A DNA stretch of 64,000 nt from CALCZU01 sp964396165 (GTDB lineage Bacteria; Bdellovibrionota; FAC87; UBA2466). Below the pieces are notes generated by a model that had not been told where the DNA came from, did no database searches, and was given only the letters and a program-made list of their open reading frames with translations. The stretch covers positions 1 through 64,000 of the forward strand of contig CAYNEF010000002.1 of assembly GCA_964396165.1 (NCBI GenBank). The letters run 5' to 3'. Within the stretch, counting starts at the first letter, position 1. Every line of letters starts with the position of its first letter. The position numbers and the translations under genes are program-made. Of this stretch, positions 25,059 to 32,783 are shown piece by piece.

Positions 25059-25685
25059 ATGGTTAGTAAATATCTTGGAACAAAAAATCAGGCAGGTTTC
25101 TCTTTAATGGAATTGCTCGTAACAGTTTCCATCATCGGGGTGCTATCCACAGCAGGCGTACCTGTTTACAGACGAATGGTTTCAAAAGCAAAGACTTCTG
25201 AAGCAAAAGTGAATTTGGGTGCAATGGCAAACGTGGAATCCATGTTTCAATCTGAGTACAGTACTTACGGTACAAACTTGAACATGATGGGTTACAGCAT
25301 GGACGGCGCTCCTGCAAATTCGCTGTACGCAATGGGATTCATGACGGCAGGTTGCGGAAACGTAGCCGCACTTCCTGCTGGTAACGCAGCCATCACGGCA
25401 AATATTACAAACTACTATACAGCGGCGAATATTCAGACTGTATTTGGTAGAGCGGTTGGTTCTTCTTCCAGAGATGGAGCAGGTCTAGCAGTCGGCGCAG
25501 CTGGAACAAAAAGCGTTTGCCCAGCAAGAGAAGCAACGAATACCGCTGGAGCTGCAACCTATGAATTAATGGCAGCAGGCGCTATTAGATCAGGTACAAA
25601 TGTGGATACCGAAGGAGCTGCTAATAACGACGTATGGACTATGAATGAGACAAGAGCCCTCATTCACGTCACGGATGGAACATAA
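25059..25685 (+). CDS. type IV pilin (PilA-like major or minor pilin)
   Basis: A 208-residue prepilin. The 13-residue leader MVSKYLGTKNQAG is cleaved before F1 (G/FSLMELLVTVSIIGVLS), with E5 in the mature protein for assembly and methylation of F1 by prepilin peptidase. The hydrophobic helix carries YRRMVSKAKTSEAK, then a Gly/Ala/Asn/Thr-rich globular domain with two cysteines (AGCGNVAA, KSVCPARE) that could form the pilin disulfide loop. GGAGG upstream fixes the start at 25059 rather than 25035. A strong terminator follows, so it is monocistronic and probably highly expressed, and it converges on a PilR-type regulator. No other pilus genes are in the window. Confidence 0.9.
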   Translation: MVSKYLGTKNQAGFSLMELLVTVSIIGVLSTAGVPVYRRMVSKAKTSEAKVNLGAMANVESMFQSEYSTYGTNLNMMGYSMDGAPANSLYAMGFMTAGCGNVAALPAGNAAITANITNYYTAANIQTVFGRAVGSSSRDGAGLAVGAAGTKSVCPAREATNTAGAATYELMAAGAIRSGTNVDTEGAANNDVWTMNETRALIHVTDGT

Positions 25686-25716
25686 TCGAATCCATTTTTA
25701 AACAGATTTAATAAAA

Positions 25717-25750
25717 GAAACGGGCTACCGATAATCGGTAGCCCGTTTTT
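25717..25750 (+). terminator. intrinsic terminator after pilin, probably bidirectional
   Basis: A 12-base-pair perfect stem (25720-25731 with 25735-25746) and a three-base loop, extended by A-tract/T-tract pairs. It ends in a run of T on the plus strand and is preceded by A-rich sequence that serves the convergent regulator gene on the minus strand. Confidence 0.92.
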
Positions 25751-25765
25751 TAATATCTTCTTGAT

Positions 25766-27217
25766 TTATGCGCTGACTGACTTGTCACTCGCGGAAGCGC
25801 TGTCATCTTCATCATCATCGATGCTCATCGCACCCAGTGCGTATTTATCGACACGGTAGCGCATGCTTCTGAAGGAAATATTGAGAAGCTTTGCAGCTCT
25901 CTTTTTAATACCACCAGTTTGCTCAAGCGCTTTGATTAGAAGGGTGCGTTCAAATTCCGCAACTAGGGCTTCTAAATCAATTCCCTTTTCAGTCGTAATC
26001 TCGATGCGGCTTGCATCCAGCTGACCGGGAACTTCTTCACGACGCTCTAACATGTGTTTAGGTAAACTTTCAGGCAGTATCACCGCACCCGGCTCGAGGG
26101 CCACGGTACGTTCCATGATGTTTTCAAGCTCTCTGACGTTACCGGGGAAATGGTAACTCTTTAAAACATCCATTGCTTCATTGCTGATTTTCTTAACGTT
26201 GATTCCAAGCACCTTGCTGAACTTCTCGAGGAAGTAGCTTGCAAGCATCGGGATGTCTTCCTTGCGCTCGCGCATCGGAGGACAATGCACCTGAATCACG
26301 TTCATTCTATAGAACAAATCTTCTCTGAACCGGCCTGCTTTTACTTCCGTTTCCAGGTTTCTGTTCGTAGCCGATATCACTCTGACATCCACACGGATAT
26401 CTTCAGTGGCACCAACACGTTTAAATGTTCCTTCTTGAATCACACGCAAAAGTTTTACTTGCATAGTGAGAGGGAGTTCGCCCAACTCATCGAGGAAAAT
26501 CGTTCCGGTGTTTGCAACTTCAAACAAACCCTTCTTGTCAGCAATTGCTCCTGTGAAGGAACCTTTCTTGTGGCCGAACATTTCGCTTTCCATCAAATTT
26601 TCGGGGATAGCTCCGCAGTTTACAGTCACAAACGGCTTGTCTTTTAGGGGGCCGTTGTAATGGATTGCGCGAGCAATGAGTTCTTTCCCGGTACCGCTTT
26701 CACCTGTGATAAGAACCGAACTTTTCGTATTTGCGACACGCTTTACCAGTTCGTAAATGCGCATCATCGGGGGAGCGCCACCGATGATATTGTCGAAGGC
26801 GTAACGTGTGCCCAACTCTTTTTTGAGCTGGACGTTTTCCATCTTTAAAGATCTTTTTTCAAGCGCCTGCTTGATGACGATTTTTACTTCGTCGAGTTTA
26901 AAAGGTTTTTGGATGTAATCGTAAGCACCGACTTTAAGCGCTTCGACTGCAATTTCAGTCGAACCGAATGCGGTAATCATGATCATGGGGATTTCAGAGT
27001 CTACTTCCTTGACCTTGCCTAAAAGTTCCATCCCCGACATTTCGGGCATCTGGATATCGGAGATTATCAAATCTACTCCGCCCTTTTTGAAGGCTTCGAA
27101 ACCTTCTCGGCCATTGGATGCGCTGACTACTTCGTAGCCTTCGCGCTTTAACATGATCTCGAAAAACTCTCTGATACTTTCTTCATCATCAACAACAAGG
27201 ATACGAGCAACCGCCAT
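25766..27217 (-). CDS. NtrC-family sigma-54 response regulator (PilR-like)
   Basis: A 483-residue regulator: receiver (D10-D11, acceptor D54 in SDIQMPEMSG), AAA+ domain (Walker A GESGTGKE, GSFTGA loop that contacts sigma-54, Walker B GTIFLDELGEL, RFREDLFYRMNV) and a Fis-type helix-turn-helix (GGIKKRAAKLLNISFRSMRYRV). The loop reads GSFTGA instead of GAFTGA, a variant known in this family. The ATG at 27217 has GAGGTG six bases upstream. An acidic tail follows the DNA-binding helix. PilR is the likeliest identity because the pilin lies next to it and is convergent, but the cognate kinase is not adjacent. Confidence 0.9.
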   Translation of the reverse strand: MAVARILVVDDEESIREFFEIMLKREGYEVVSASNGREGFEAFKKGGVDLIISDIQMPEMSGMELLGKVKEVDSEIPMIMITAFGSTEIAVEALKVGAYDYIQKPFKLDEVKIVIKQALEKRSLKMENVQLKKELGTRYAFDNIIGGAPPMMRIYELVKRVANTKSSVLITGESGTGKELIARAIHYNGPLKDKPFVTVNCGAIPENLMESEMFGHKKGSFTGAIADKKGLFEVANTGTIFLDELGELPLTMQVKLLRVIQEGTFKRVGATEDIRVDVRVISATNRNLETEVKAGRFREDLFYRMNVIQVHCPPMRERKEDIPMLASYFLEKFSKVLGINVKKISNEAMDVLKSYHFPGNVRELENIMERTVALEPGAVILPESLPKHMLERREEVPGQLDASRIEITTEKGIDLEALVAEFERTLLIKALEQTGGIKKRAAKLLNISFRSMRYRVDKYALGAMSIDDDEDDSASASDKSVSA

Positions 27218-27529
27218 AGTACACCTCAACTTCAGCTAATATTGATTATGAAAAAAGAAGGCGAGAAAATATGGAGAATCCCTGGTGCCGCTTCTTCAGT
27301 CACAATCACTACATTCACTTCCCATTCAACTACTGCTTGGGATCAATTCTTGTCACTTACATAAAGCAAATCGCGGGCCAGACGAAAAACGGCATAAGTA
27401 GGCTTTCACAATTTGGCTACACTCCCGTATTCTGTCTAGTTCGCAGTCAGAGTGTCAGTCTGCTTTTAATTTTTATGCATCGGACCTGTGAGTCGTGACA
27501 GACGAAAATTTCTCGTTTACTCATAAAGC
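27218..27529. other. intergenic region, nothing recognised
   Basis: About 310 bases between divergent genes. I see no RNA gene, strong hairpin or convincing promoter pair. An open frame at 27271-27498 has no ribosome site and an unconvincing composition. Confidence 0.5.
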
Positions 27530-27949
27530 ATGAGTAAATTTATTTTGTTGCTGGGATTTGTTCCCTGTATTCTTTTGGCTGAATACCATTTTCAATGTGT
27601 TTTCCAGCCGAATGCGCATACGACTGTGACAACCTATTTTACAGACGCAGTCCCTGAGTTTTACCAAATACAGACGGTAAAAGACGGCTCTGGAAAAATC
27701 GTAAGCCAGACGAAAAAAACTTTTATCTCTCCAAGCGAAATCTGCTCGATTCCGACTCAGTTTAAAACAGGCTGCAACACGCACGTGATGACAGAAGGAA
27801 ACGATTTTAATTACTCGTTCAGATGTGACGATGCTTTTGGGGATCTCGTTTTCTTAGAGTCTTCAAGCTACGCTCAATTCCGGTGTCAGGGAGAAACAGT
27901 CCCCTCCTACCTAAACGAACTTACTTTCGAAAATTGCACATCAAAATAA
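27530..27949 (+). CDS. secreted cysteine-containing protein, unknown function
   Basis: A 139-residue protein with a Sec signal peptide (MSKFILLLGFVPCILLA then EYHFQC). The mature part has six cysteines, suggesting disulfide bonds in the periplasm or outside, and aromatic/Thr-rich probably beta-strand segments. No family recognised. The ribosome site is weak. It converges on an outer-membrane protein gene 17 bases away. Confidence that it is real rests on the clean signal peptide and regular composition. Confidence 0.6.
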   Translation: MSKFILLLGFVPCILLAEYHFQCVFQPNAHTTVTTYFTDAVPEFYQIQTVKDGSGKIVSQTKKTFISPSEICSIPTQFKTGCNTHVMTEGNDFNYSFRCDDAFGDLVFLESSSYAQFRCQGETVPSYLNELTFENCTSK

Positions 27950-27966
27950 CTAAAAATATCAAATAC

Positions 27967-28677
27967 TTAGAACTTAGCAGCTACTAACATCGAGCCTGCA
28001 GGGGAAAGCCGAACCATTTCAGCTTGAAAAGTAAGATTCACAAGCAGTTCCACTTCCATTCCTAAAAACATACGCACGGTAGATTCCCACGCGGTATTCG
28101 AAGTAGACGTGTTTTCAACTGGCAACGTCCCGTGTGCAAAAAGTAAAGAAGCTCCCATGTAAGGTTTGATGCGTACATAATCTTTGCTTGCATACACACC
28201 CATTTCAAAATCATCGCCCGAGTAATTTCCCTTAAATGCGCTAACCCGCGTATACCCCACATAGGCTGCACTACTTAACCACGATTCGCTTTCTTTATAG
28301 AAATTCCATTTCAAAATTCCACCCACTGTCGAAATTGTGTCGACAATATTGGGAGAGAAAAAATTAAAGATGAGTTCCAGATCCGAAAACAAACCTTTTG
28401 CCAGATAAAATCTCGGCGCCGGCATGACTGAAGGAACTGAGCCGCGCTTATCGCCGTAGGCATTTAAATCATCCGTTGGTATAAAGCCAAATTCCATTCC
28501 CAGTTTTATTCCCGGAAAGCTTTCATACGCTTCGGTACTTCTCATTAATCTTGTTGCGCCTCCAAAACCTACTTTCGAAACAACACCGTCCACATCGGTG
28601 CGGCTCAACCCACCAGGCAACGTCGCAGCAAAATTAGGTAACGAAAGAATGAGAGCAAATAAAAAAATTTTCTTCAT
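27967..28677 (-). CDS. outer-membrane beta-barrel-like protein
   Basis: A 236-residue exported protein: signal peptide MKKIFLFALILSLPNFAA, then alternating hydrophobic/aromatic strands with Gly-rich turns and an aromatic C-terminal residue (VAAKF), as in porin-like barrels. I chose the ATG at 28677 because it begins the signal peptide and has AAGG upstream; the frame is open further to 28812 but lacks sense there. It is divergent from the recombinase gene. No family recognised. Confidence 0.7.
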   Translation of the reverse strand: MKKIFLFALILSLPNFAATLPGGLSRTDVDGVVSKVGFGGATRLMRSTEAYESFPGIKLGMEFGFIPTDDLNAYGDKRGSVPSVMPAPRFYLAKGLFSDLELIFNFFSPNIVDTISTVGGILKWNFYKESESWLSSAAYVGYTRVSAFKGNYSGDDFEMGVYASKDYVRIKPYMGASLLFAHGTLPVENTSTSNTAWESTVRMFLGMEVELLVNLTFQAEMVRLSPAGSMLVAAKF

Positions 28678-28776
28678 GAGCCTTAACTTATCATTGTTCG
28701 CTTTCAATGCAATGAAACAACGCATTAAGTCCTTTATTTTAAGGTGGATCAAGACCATCCTTGCCAAGGATTGTCG

Positions 28777-28782
28777 TATAAT
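28777..28782 (+). promoter_or_regulatory. candidate -10 box for the Xer gene
   Basis: A perfect TATAAT lies 17 bases before the ATG at 28799, predicting a leader of about ten bases. No good -35 hexamer is visible at the expected distance. Confidence 0.4.
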
Positions 28783-28798
28783 TAATGATACGTTCGAA

Positions 28799-29761
28799 AT
28801 GAAAGAACACACACTTTTTGATACGGCATCACCACCAGATCTTCCCTCTCTTGTCCGACGTTTTTTAGACAGTTTGAAAGATGAAAAAAACGCGAGCTCC
28901 TATACTCTGGTCAATTATGAAATTGATTTAAGACACTGGCATGAGTTTCTGTTCACCAAAACAAAAGGGCCTTTTCAGTTCTCAAAACTTTCGGATTTAA
29001 AACTCTTGCGCGAATACCTGGCGAAAGAAATGGAAACATACTCTCGTTCTACTATTTGCAGACGTCTTTCTGTCATCAAAGGTTTTTTAAAGTTCTTGCA
29101 CCGCGAAGGGTATCTGGAAAAAAACGTGGCAAAACTGATTTCTCTTCCTCGCGCGGAAGAACCGCTTCCCTTCGTTTTAAAAGAAGAAGATGTGATTAAA
29201 CTCATTGAAGGTATCCCGACGGATAACTTAAGACACAAGCGCACACGTGCAGTCGTAGAACTTCTTTACTCGACAGGAATACGCGTTTCGGAACTGACTG
29301 CTTTAAAAGAAGAGAATGTCGATTTTAAAAACTCGACAGTGGTTGTTTTTGGCAAAGGCAAAAAAGAGCGCATGGTCCCCATCGGGCGCCACTGCGCAAG
29401 TGCCATTAAAAACTACATTGATTCCATGCCTCAAATTCAAAAGCACGGACCTAAAACGCCCTTATTCTTAAATGCAGATGGCGGTGGGGTTTCCGTCAGA
29501 ACAATTCAAAGAAATTTAAGGGAATTTGCGGTCGAAGTTTTGGGACCCGCTGGCGCAAATGTCACGCCCCACACATTGAGACACAGCTGTGCATCGCATT
29601 TGCTCTCTCGCGGTGCGGGCTTAAGACAAATCCAGGAATTGCTCGGCCACGAATCGCTTGTGACGACTCAAAAATATACGCATCTGGATATTGATAGATT
29701 AAAAGCCACTTATAATAAAACTCACCCCAGAGACAAAATGAAGATCGAAGGGGAGGCATAA
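28799..29761 (+). CDS. Xer-type tyrosine recombinase
   Basis: A 320-residue site-specific recombinase of the XerC/XerD kind that resolves chromosome dimers at dif. The SAM-like core-binding domain is about 15-105. Catalytic residues are visible: R162 (TGIRVSEL), the lysine in FGKGKKER, H258-R261 (HTLRHS), H284 (LLGHES) and nucleophile Y293 (QKYTHLD). Length is typical of Xer proteins rather than phage integrases, and no attachment site or phage genes are nearby. Upstream in-frame starts are ignored because the family begins near here. Its stop overlaps the next start (TAATG). Confidence 0.92.
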   Translation: MKEHTLFDTASPPDLPSLVRRFLDSLKDEKNASSYTLVNYEIDLRHWHEFLFTKTKGPFQFSKLSDLKLLREYLAKEMETYSRSTICRRLSVIKGFLKFLHREGYLEKNVAKLISLPRAEEPLPFVLKEEDVIKLIEGIPTDNLRHKRTRAVVELLYSTGIRVSELTALKEENVDFKNSTVVVFGKGKKERMVPIGRHCASAIKNYIDSMPQIQKHGPKTPLFLNADGGGVSVRTIQRNLREFAVEVLGPAGANVTPHTLRHSCASHLLSRGAGLRQIQELLGHESLVTTQKYTHLDIDRLKATYNKTHPRDKMKIEGEA

Positions 29762-31329
29762 TGGATAATTTAAAAAGTTTTGATGAAATAGTAGTGAAAC
29801 TAGTCGGGGCGATCTCTAACCCTTATGAAACAGCTGTCGCCTCTGCACGAACGTGTTACTCGGGCAAAGGCATTATTTACCCTGAAGAAGTTTCCAAAGA
29901 TGAAAAAGCCGTTCTTTTAAGAGATAAAATTGCCTCTTCTACTCTAGAAGCAGGCCACTTAACCACGCGCCAGCATGCGCACTTTGTATTTGCCATCTCG
30001 GGCGTATCTCGTCAGTTTATCTGGAGCTTTTTACACAGCCACCCTTTCTACAACTCCGAACAGGTGAGCCAGCGCTACGTAAAAGTAAAGCCTACGAATT
30101 TTGTCGTTCCCCCTTTGGAAGAAGGGCCCAAACGGATTTTCCAAGACGCAGTCGTGCAGCAGATGAAAGATTACGAAGATCTTATTCTTGCTTTACAGCC
30201 GACTATCTCGGGTGATTACTACGAAAGATTCAAATCGCGCAAAAAGTATAAAGAAAAATGGGATGGTTCTGTTAATAAGCGCTGTTATGAAGTGGCTCGA
30301 TACGCACTCGGCGTCGGGACTTCCGCGTATCTTTACCACACGGTAAGTTCTCTCACACTTCTGCGATATGCAAAACTCATTCAAGGATTTGATACCCCTG
30401 TAGAACAGCGCATTGTTGTCTCTAAAATGATTGATTGTGTGAAAGCAATTGATCCCTTGTTTGAAAAAGATTTCTCTGACGAAGTTTCGATTGAGAAAAC
30501 GGCCGAATACGCCTTTTTAAAAGATTTCACCAAAGTTGAAACAAATTCTTCTTATTTTGCAAAAGACTTTGATTTAAAGCTCGAAGGAAAAACCTCCAAA
30601 CTTGCAAACTACACGATGAACGCAGAAGGCTTACTTGCCGATTCACTGCGCGTAGCTCTTGGTAAAACAAGTACGGAACTTTCTGATGCCGATGCCGTTT
30701 CGATGCTGCTGGATCCAAAAAGTAATCCTATTCTAGCCGATCACTTGAATGTAGCTGTACAAGACAGGCTTTCTCAAATCCTGCACCATGTGCACTTCAC
30801 GTTTCACAAGAAGATAAGCCACACAGCCGACTCGCAAGATCAACGCCACCGTACCGTAACAGCAAGCCGACCGATTTTAAAACTGCATTACACTGGCAAA
30901 CCCGATTACATCACACCATACGGAGTGACCCAGAACGAACACGCAATGGAATTGTATCAAGCCTCGATGCAAAGAAGTTTCGAAGCGGTAAACAAACTTC
31001 TTAATATGGGCGTCAAAGAAGAATTCGCTTTTTACCTTTTACCGAATGCGTTTCCCATCCGCATGGTATCGACAGGAGATTTACAAGCCTACCACCACAA
31101 GTGGAAGTTGCGCTCCTGTTACAACGCCCAAGAAGAAATCTTTCGTGCAACGATAGATGAGATAGCGCAAGTAAATGCAATTTACCCTAAACTGGGAGAA
31201 CACTTACGTGCTCCCTGTTACTTGCGAAACCGTGCGGGCATCACGCCCTATTGTCCAGAAGGCGACAGATACTGCGGTCTTCCCGTCTGGAAATATTCTA
31301 TTAATCAGTACGAACGCAAGAGTCTGTAA
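29761..31329 (+). CDS. tandem ThyX-family (flavin-dependent thymidylate synthase-like) protein
   Basis: A 522-residue protein about twice the length of classical ThyX, made of two ThyX-like halves. ThyX methylates dUMP using methylene-tetrahydrofolate, NADPH and FAD, and its signature is RHRxxSxNExSxR. Here the first half keeps only the end (NSEQVSQRY, about 98-106) and the second half keeps only the beginning (RHRTVTASR, about 361), so the halves may complement each other or the protein may have another activity. It starts at the overlapping TAATG after the Xer gene and is followed by another one-base overlap with the GT39-type gene. No thyA is seen. Confidence 0.8.
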   Translation: MDNLKSFDEIVVKLVGAISNPYETAVASARTCYSGKGIIYPEEVSKDEKAVLLRDKIASSTLEAGHLTTRQHAHFVFAISGVSRQFIWSFLHSHPFYNSEQVSQRYVKVKPTNFVVPPLEEGPKRIFQDAVVQQMKDYEDLILALQPTISGDYYERFKSRKKYKEKWDGSVNKRCYEVARYALGVGTSAYLYHTVSSLTLLRYAKLIQGFDTPVEQRIVVSKMIDCVKAIDPLFEKDFSDEVSIEKTAEYAFLKDFTKVETNSSYFAKDFDLKLEGKTSKLANYTMNAEGLLADSLRVALGKTSTELSDADAVSMLLDPKSNPILADHLNVAVQDRLSQILHHVHFTFHKKISHTADSQDQRHRTVTASRPILKLHYTGKPDYITPYGVTQNEHAMELYQASMQRSFEAVNKLLNMGVKEEFAFYLLPNAFPIRMVSTGDLQAYHHKWKLRSCYNAQEEIFRATIDEIAQVNAIYPKLGEHLRAPCYLRNRAGITPYCPEGDRYCGLPVWKYSINQYERKSL

Positions 31330-32783
31330 TGCAGATGACAGCTCGGCTTTCCACAAAAGAAGTGGTCCTGTGGATTTTGTGCCTTGCCATGATTGCTGTT
31401 GGTGCAAAAAATTTTGAAATAGGCTTTTCTATCGACGCACCTTTTTATTCTGCCGTATCAAGAAACATGGCGCGCAGTGGAAACTGGATTGAGATGTCGG
31501 CAAGTACTCCCGATTTTGTGCCCTATGCCGAGCACCCGCACCTGGGCTACTGGACTCAAAGTGTTTTTTTCAAACTTTTCGGAGCCACAGATCCAGTAGC
31601 TAGAATCCCGAGCCAACTATTTTACGTGTTGTGCATGCTTGTACTTTTTTTTGGGATTCGTAAACTCTCAAACCAAAGTACTGCCGTTTGGACTATTCTT
31701 CTTCTCTGGAGTTGGGATAGATTTTCCAATTACTTCTCCAACGCGTATCTGGATCCGGGACTGCTTTTTTTCTCTGGTAGCTCACTATTTATAGTCGCCT
31801 GTAAAAAAAGTAAAAACTGGATCTTTGCAGCTGGGGTGCTTTTGGGTTTGGGGTTCATGCAAAAAGCTATGGTCAATGCCGGCTTTGGCCCTGCATTCGC
31901 TTTTCTTTTTTTAAGTCAGGCAAAAGTTGATTTCAAACAATCTATAAAATCTGTCTTAGTTTTTATCGCAGGATTATTAGCAGTTTTAGCAGTCTATTTC
32001 ATTCTGATTAAGACAAGCACTGTTCCAAACTTCTTTGAAATCTACTGGGCCAGCCAATCGAAGCAGCGTTTTGGCAACCGTTGGGACTGGCATAGACTCT
32101 GGGGTGCAAAATACTGGTGGCAACTTTTAAAAGACACGCACTTTATGGCTCCCCTCGCACTTTTGTGTCTGCCGAATTTAAAAAAACCTTCTGTTCAACT
32201 TCCACTCATTTTAATAGCCACTTTTTCAACGATGTATGCCTGTGCGAATTTAAATGGCGGACAGTACTGGATCACAATTTTGCCGTGGCTTGCTTGGTTG
32301 ATTGCAGAAAATCTGCTTGTAAACATACCCGTTGATTGTACAAAACTTCTTCCTGTCTCAAAAAATCTGGCAATCGCTTTATTATTTCTTGTGCAGTATA
32401 CGCCCTTTCGAGTGCACGGGGTAAAGCCGCCAGTTGAGGTAGAGGCTATTACGGCAATCAAAAACAAGACAAATGCTAAATTTCTAATTGTGGATAATTA
32501 TCCGTTGAAATCCAACTTTGGAGATGCGGGCGTCTATGTTTGGTACAATGATTTGACAGCAAAATACCCATCAGTTGAAGAAATTCCACGCGCTGAATTA
32601 GATTCGATTTACCTATTATTAAACAGTGATGAAAATCGAAAAAATACACTCACCAGGAATGGATGGTGTGCCATCAAAAAATTCGAGAAAACTTCTGTCT
32701 GGTTACCTTGTCAAAGTCCAATACTTTTTAGAAATGCATCACTGTTTGGCTCACGACCTAAAAACCCTTTGATAAGTTCATAA
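31329..32783 (+). CDS. GT39/ArnT-type membrane glycosyltransferase
   Basis: A 484-residue polytopic protein with about ten transmembrane helices. The first periplasmic loop has the acidic SIDAPFYSAVSRNMA followed by YAEHPHLGYW, as in ArnT/PMT enzymes that move sugars from a polyprenyl phosphate carrier to lipid A or protein. The acceptor is unknown. It overlaps the ThyX-like stop by one base (TAATG); an ATG at 31335 is an alternative. Its last 73 bases overlap the 3' end of the convergent M3 peptidase gene, an unusually long convergent overlap. Confidence 0.82.
   Translation: MQMTARLSTKEVVLWILCLAMIAVGAKNFEIGFSIDAPFYSAVSRNMARSGNWIEMSASTPDFVPYAEHPHLGYWTQSVFFKLFGATDPVARIPSQLFYVLCMLVLFFGIRKLSNQSTAVWTILLLWSWDRFSNYFSNAYLDPGLLFFSGSSLFIVACKKSKNWIFAAGVLLGLGFMQKAMVNAGFGPAFAFLFLSQAKVDFKQSIKSVLVFIAGLLAVLAVYFILIKTSTVPNFFEIYWASQSKQRFGNRWDWHRLWGAKYWWQLLKDTHFMAPLALLCLPNLKKPSVQLPLILIATFSTMYACANLNGGQYWITILPWLAWLIAENLLVNIPVDCTKLLPVSKNLAIALLFLVQYTPFRVHGVKPPVEVEAITAIKNKTNAKFLIVDNYPLKSNFGDAGVYVWYNDLTAKYPSVEEIPRAELDSIYLLLNSDENRKNTLTRNGWCAIKKFEKTSVWLPCQSPILFRNASLFGSRPKNPLISS

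Noticed and set aside
27271..27498. 75-codon open frame between the PilR-type and secreted-protein genes
   Set aside because: No ribosome site, irregular composition, no recognisable domain.
28678..28812. N-terminal extension of the outer-membrane protein beyond 28677
   Set aside because: The extension would bury the clear signal peptide; the ATG at 28677 has a ribosome site and opens the signal peptide directly.
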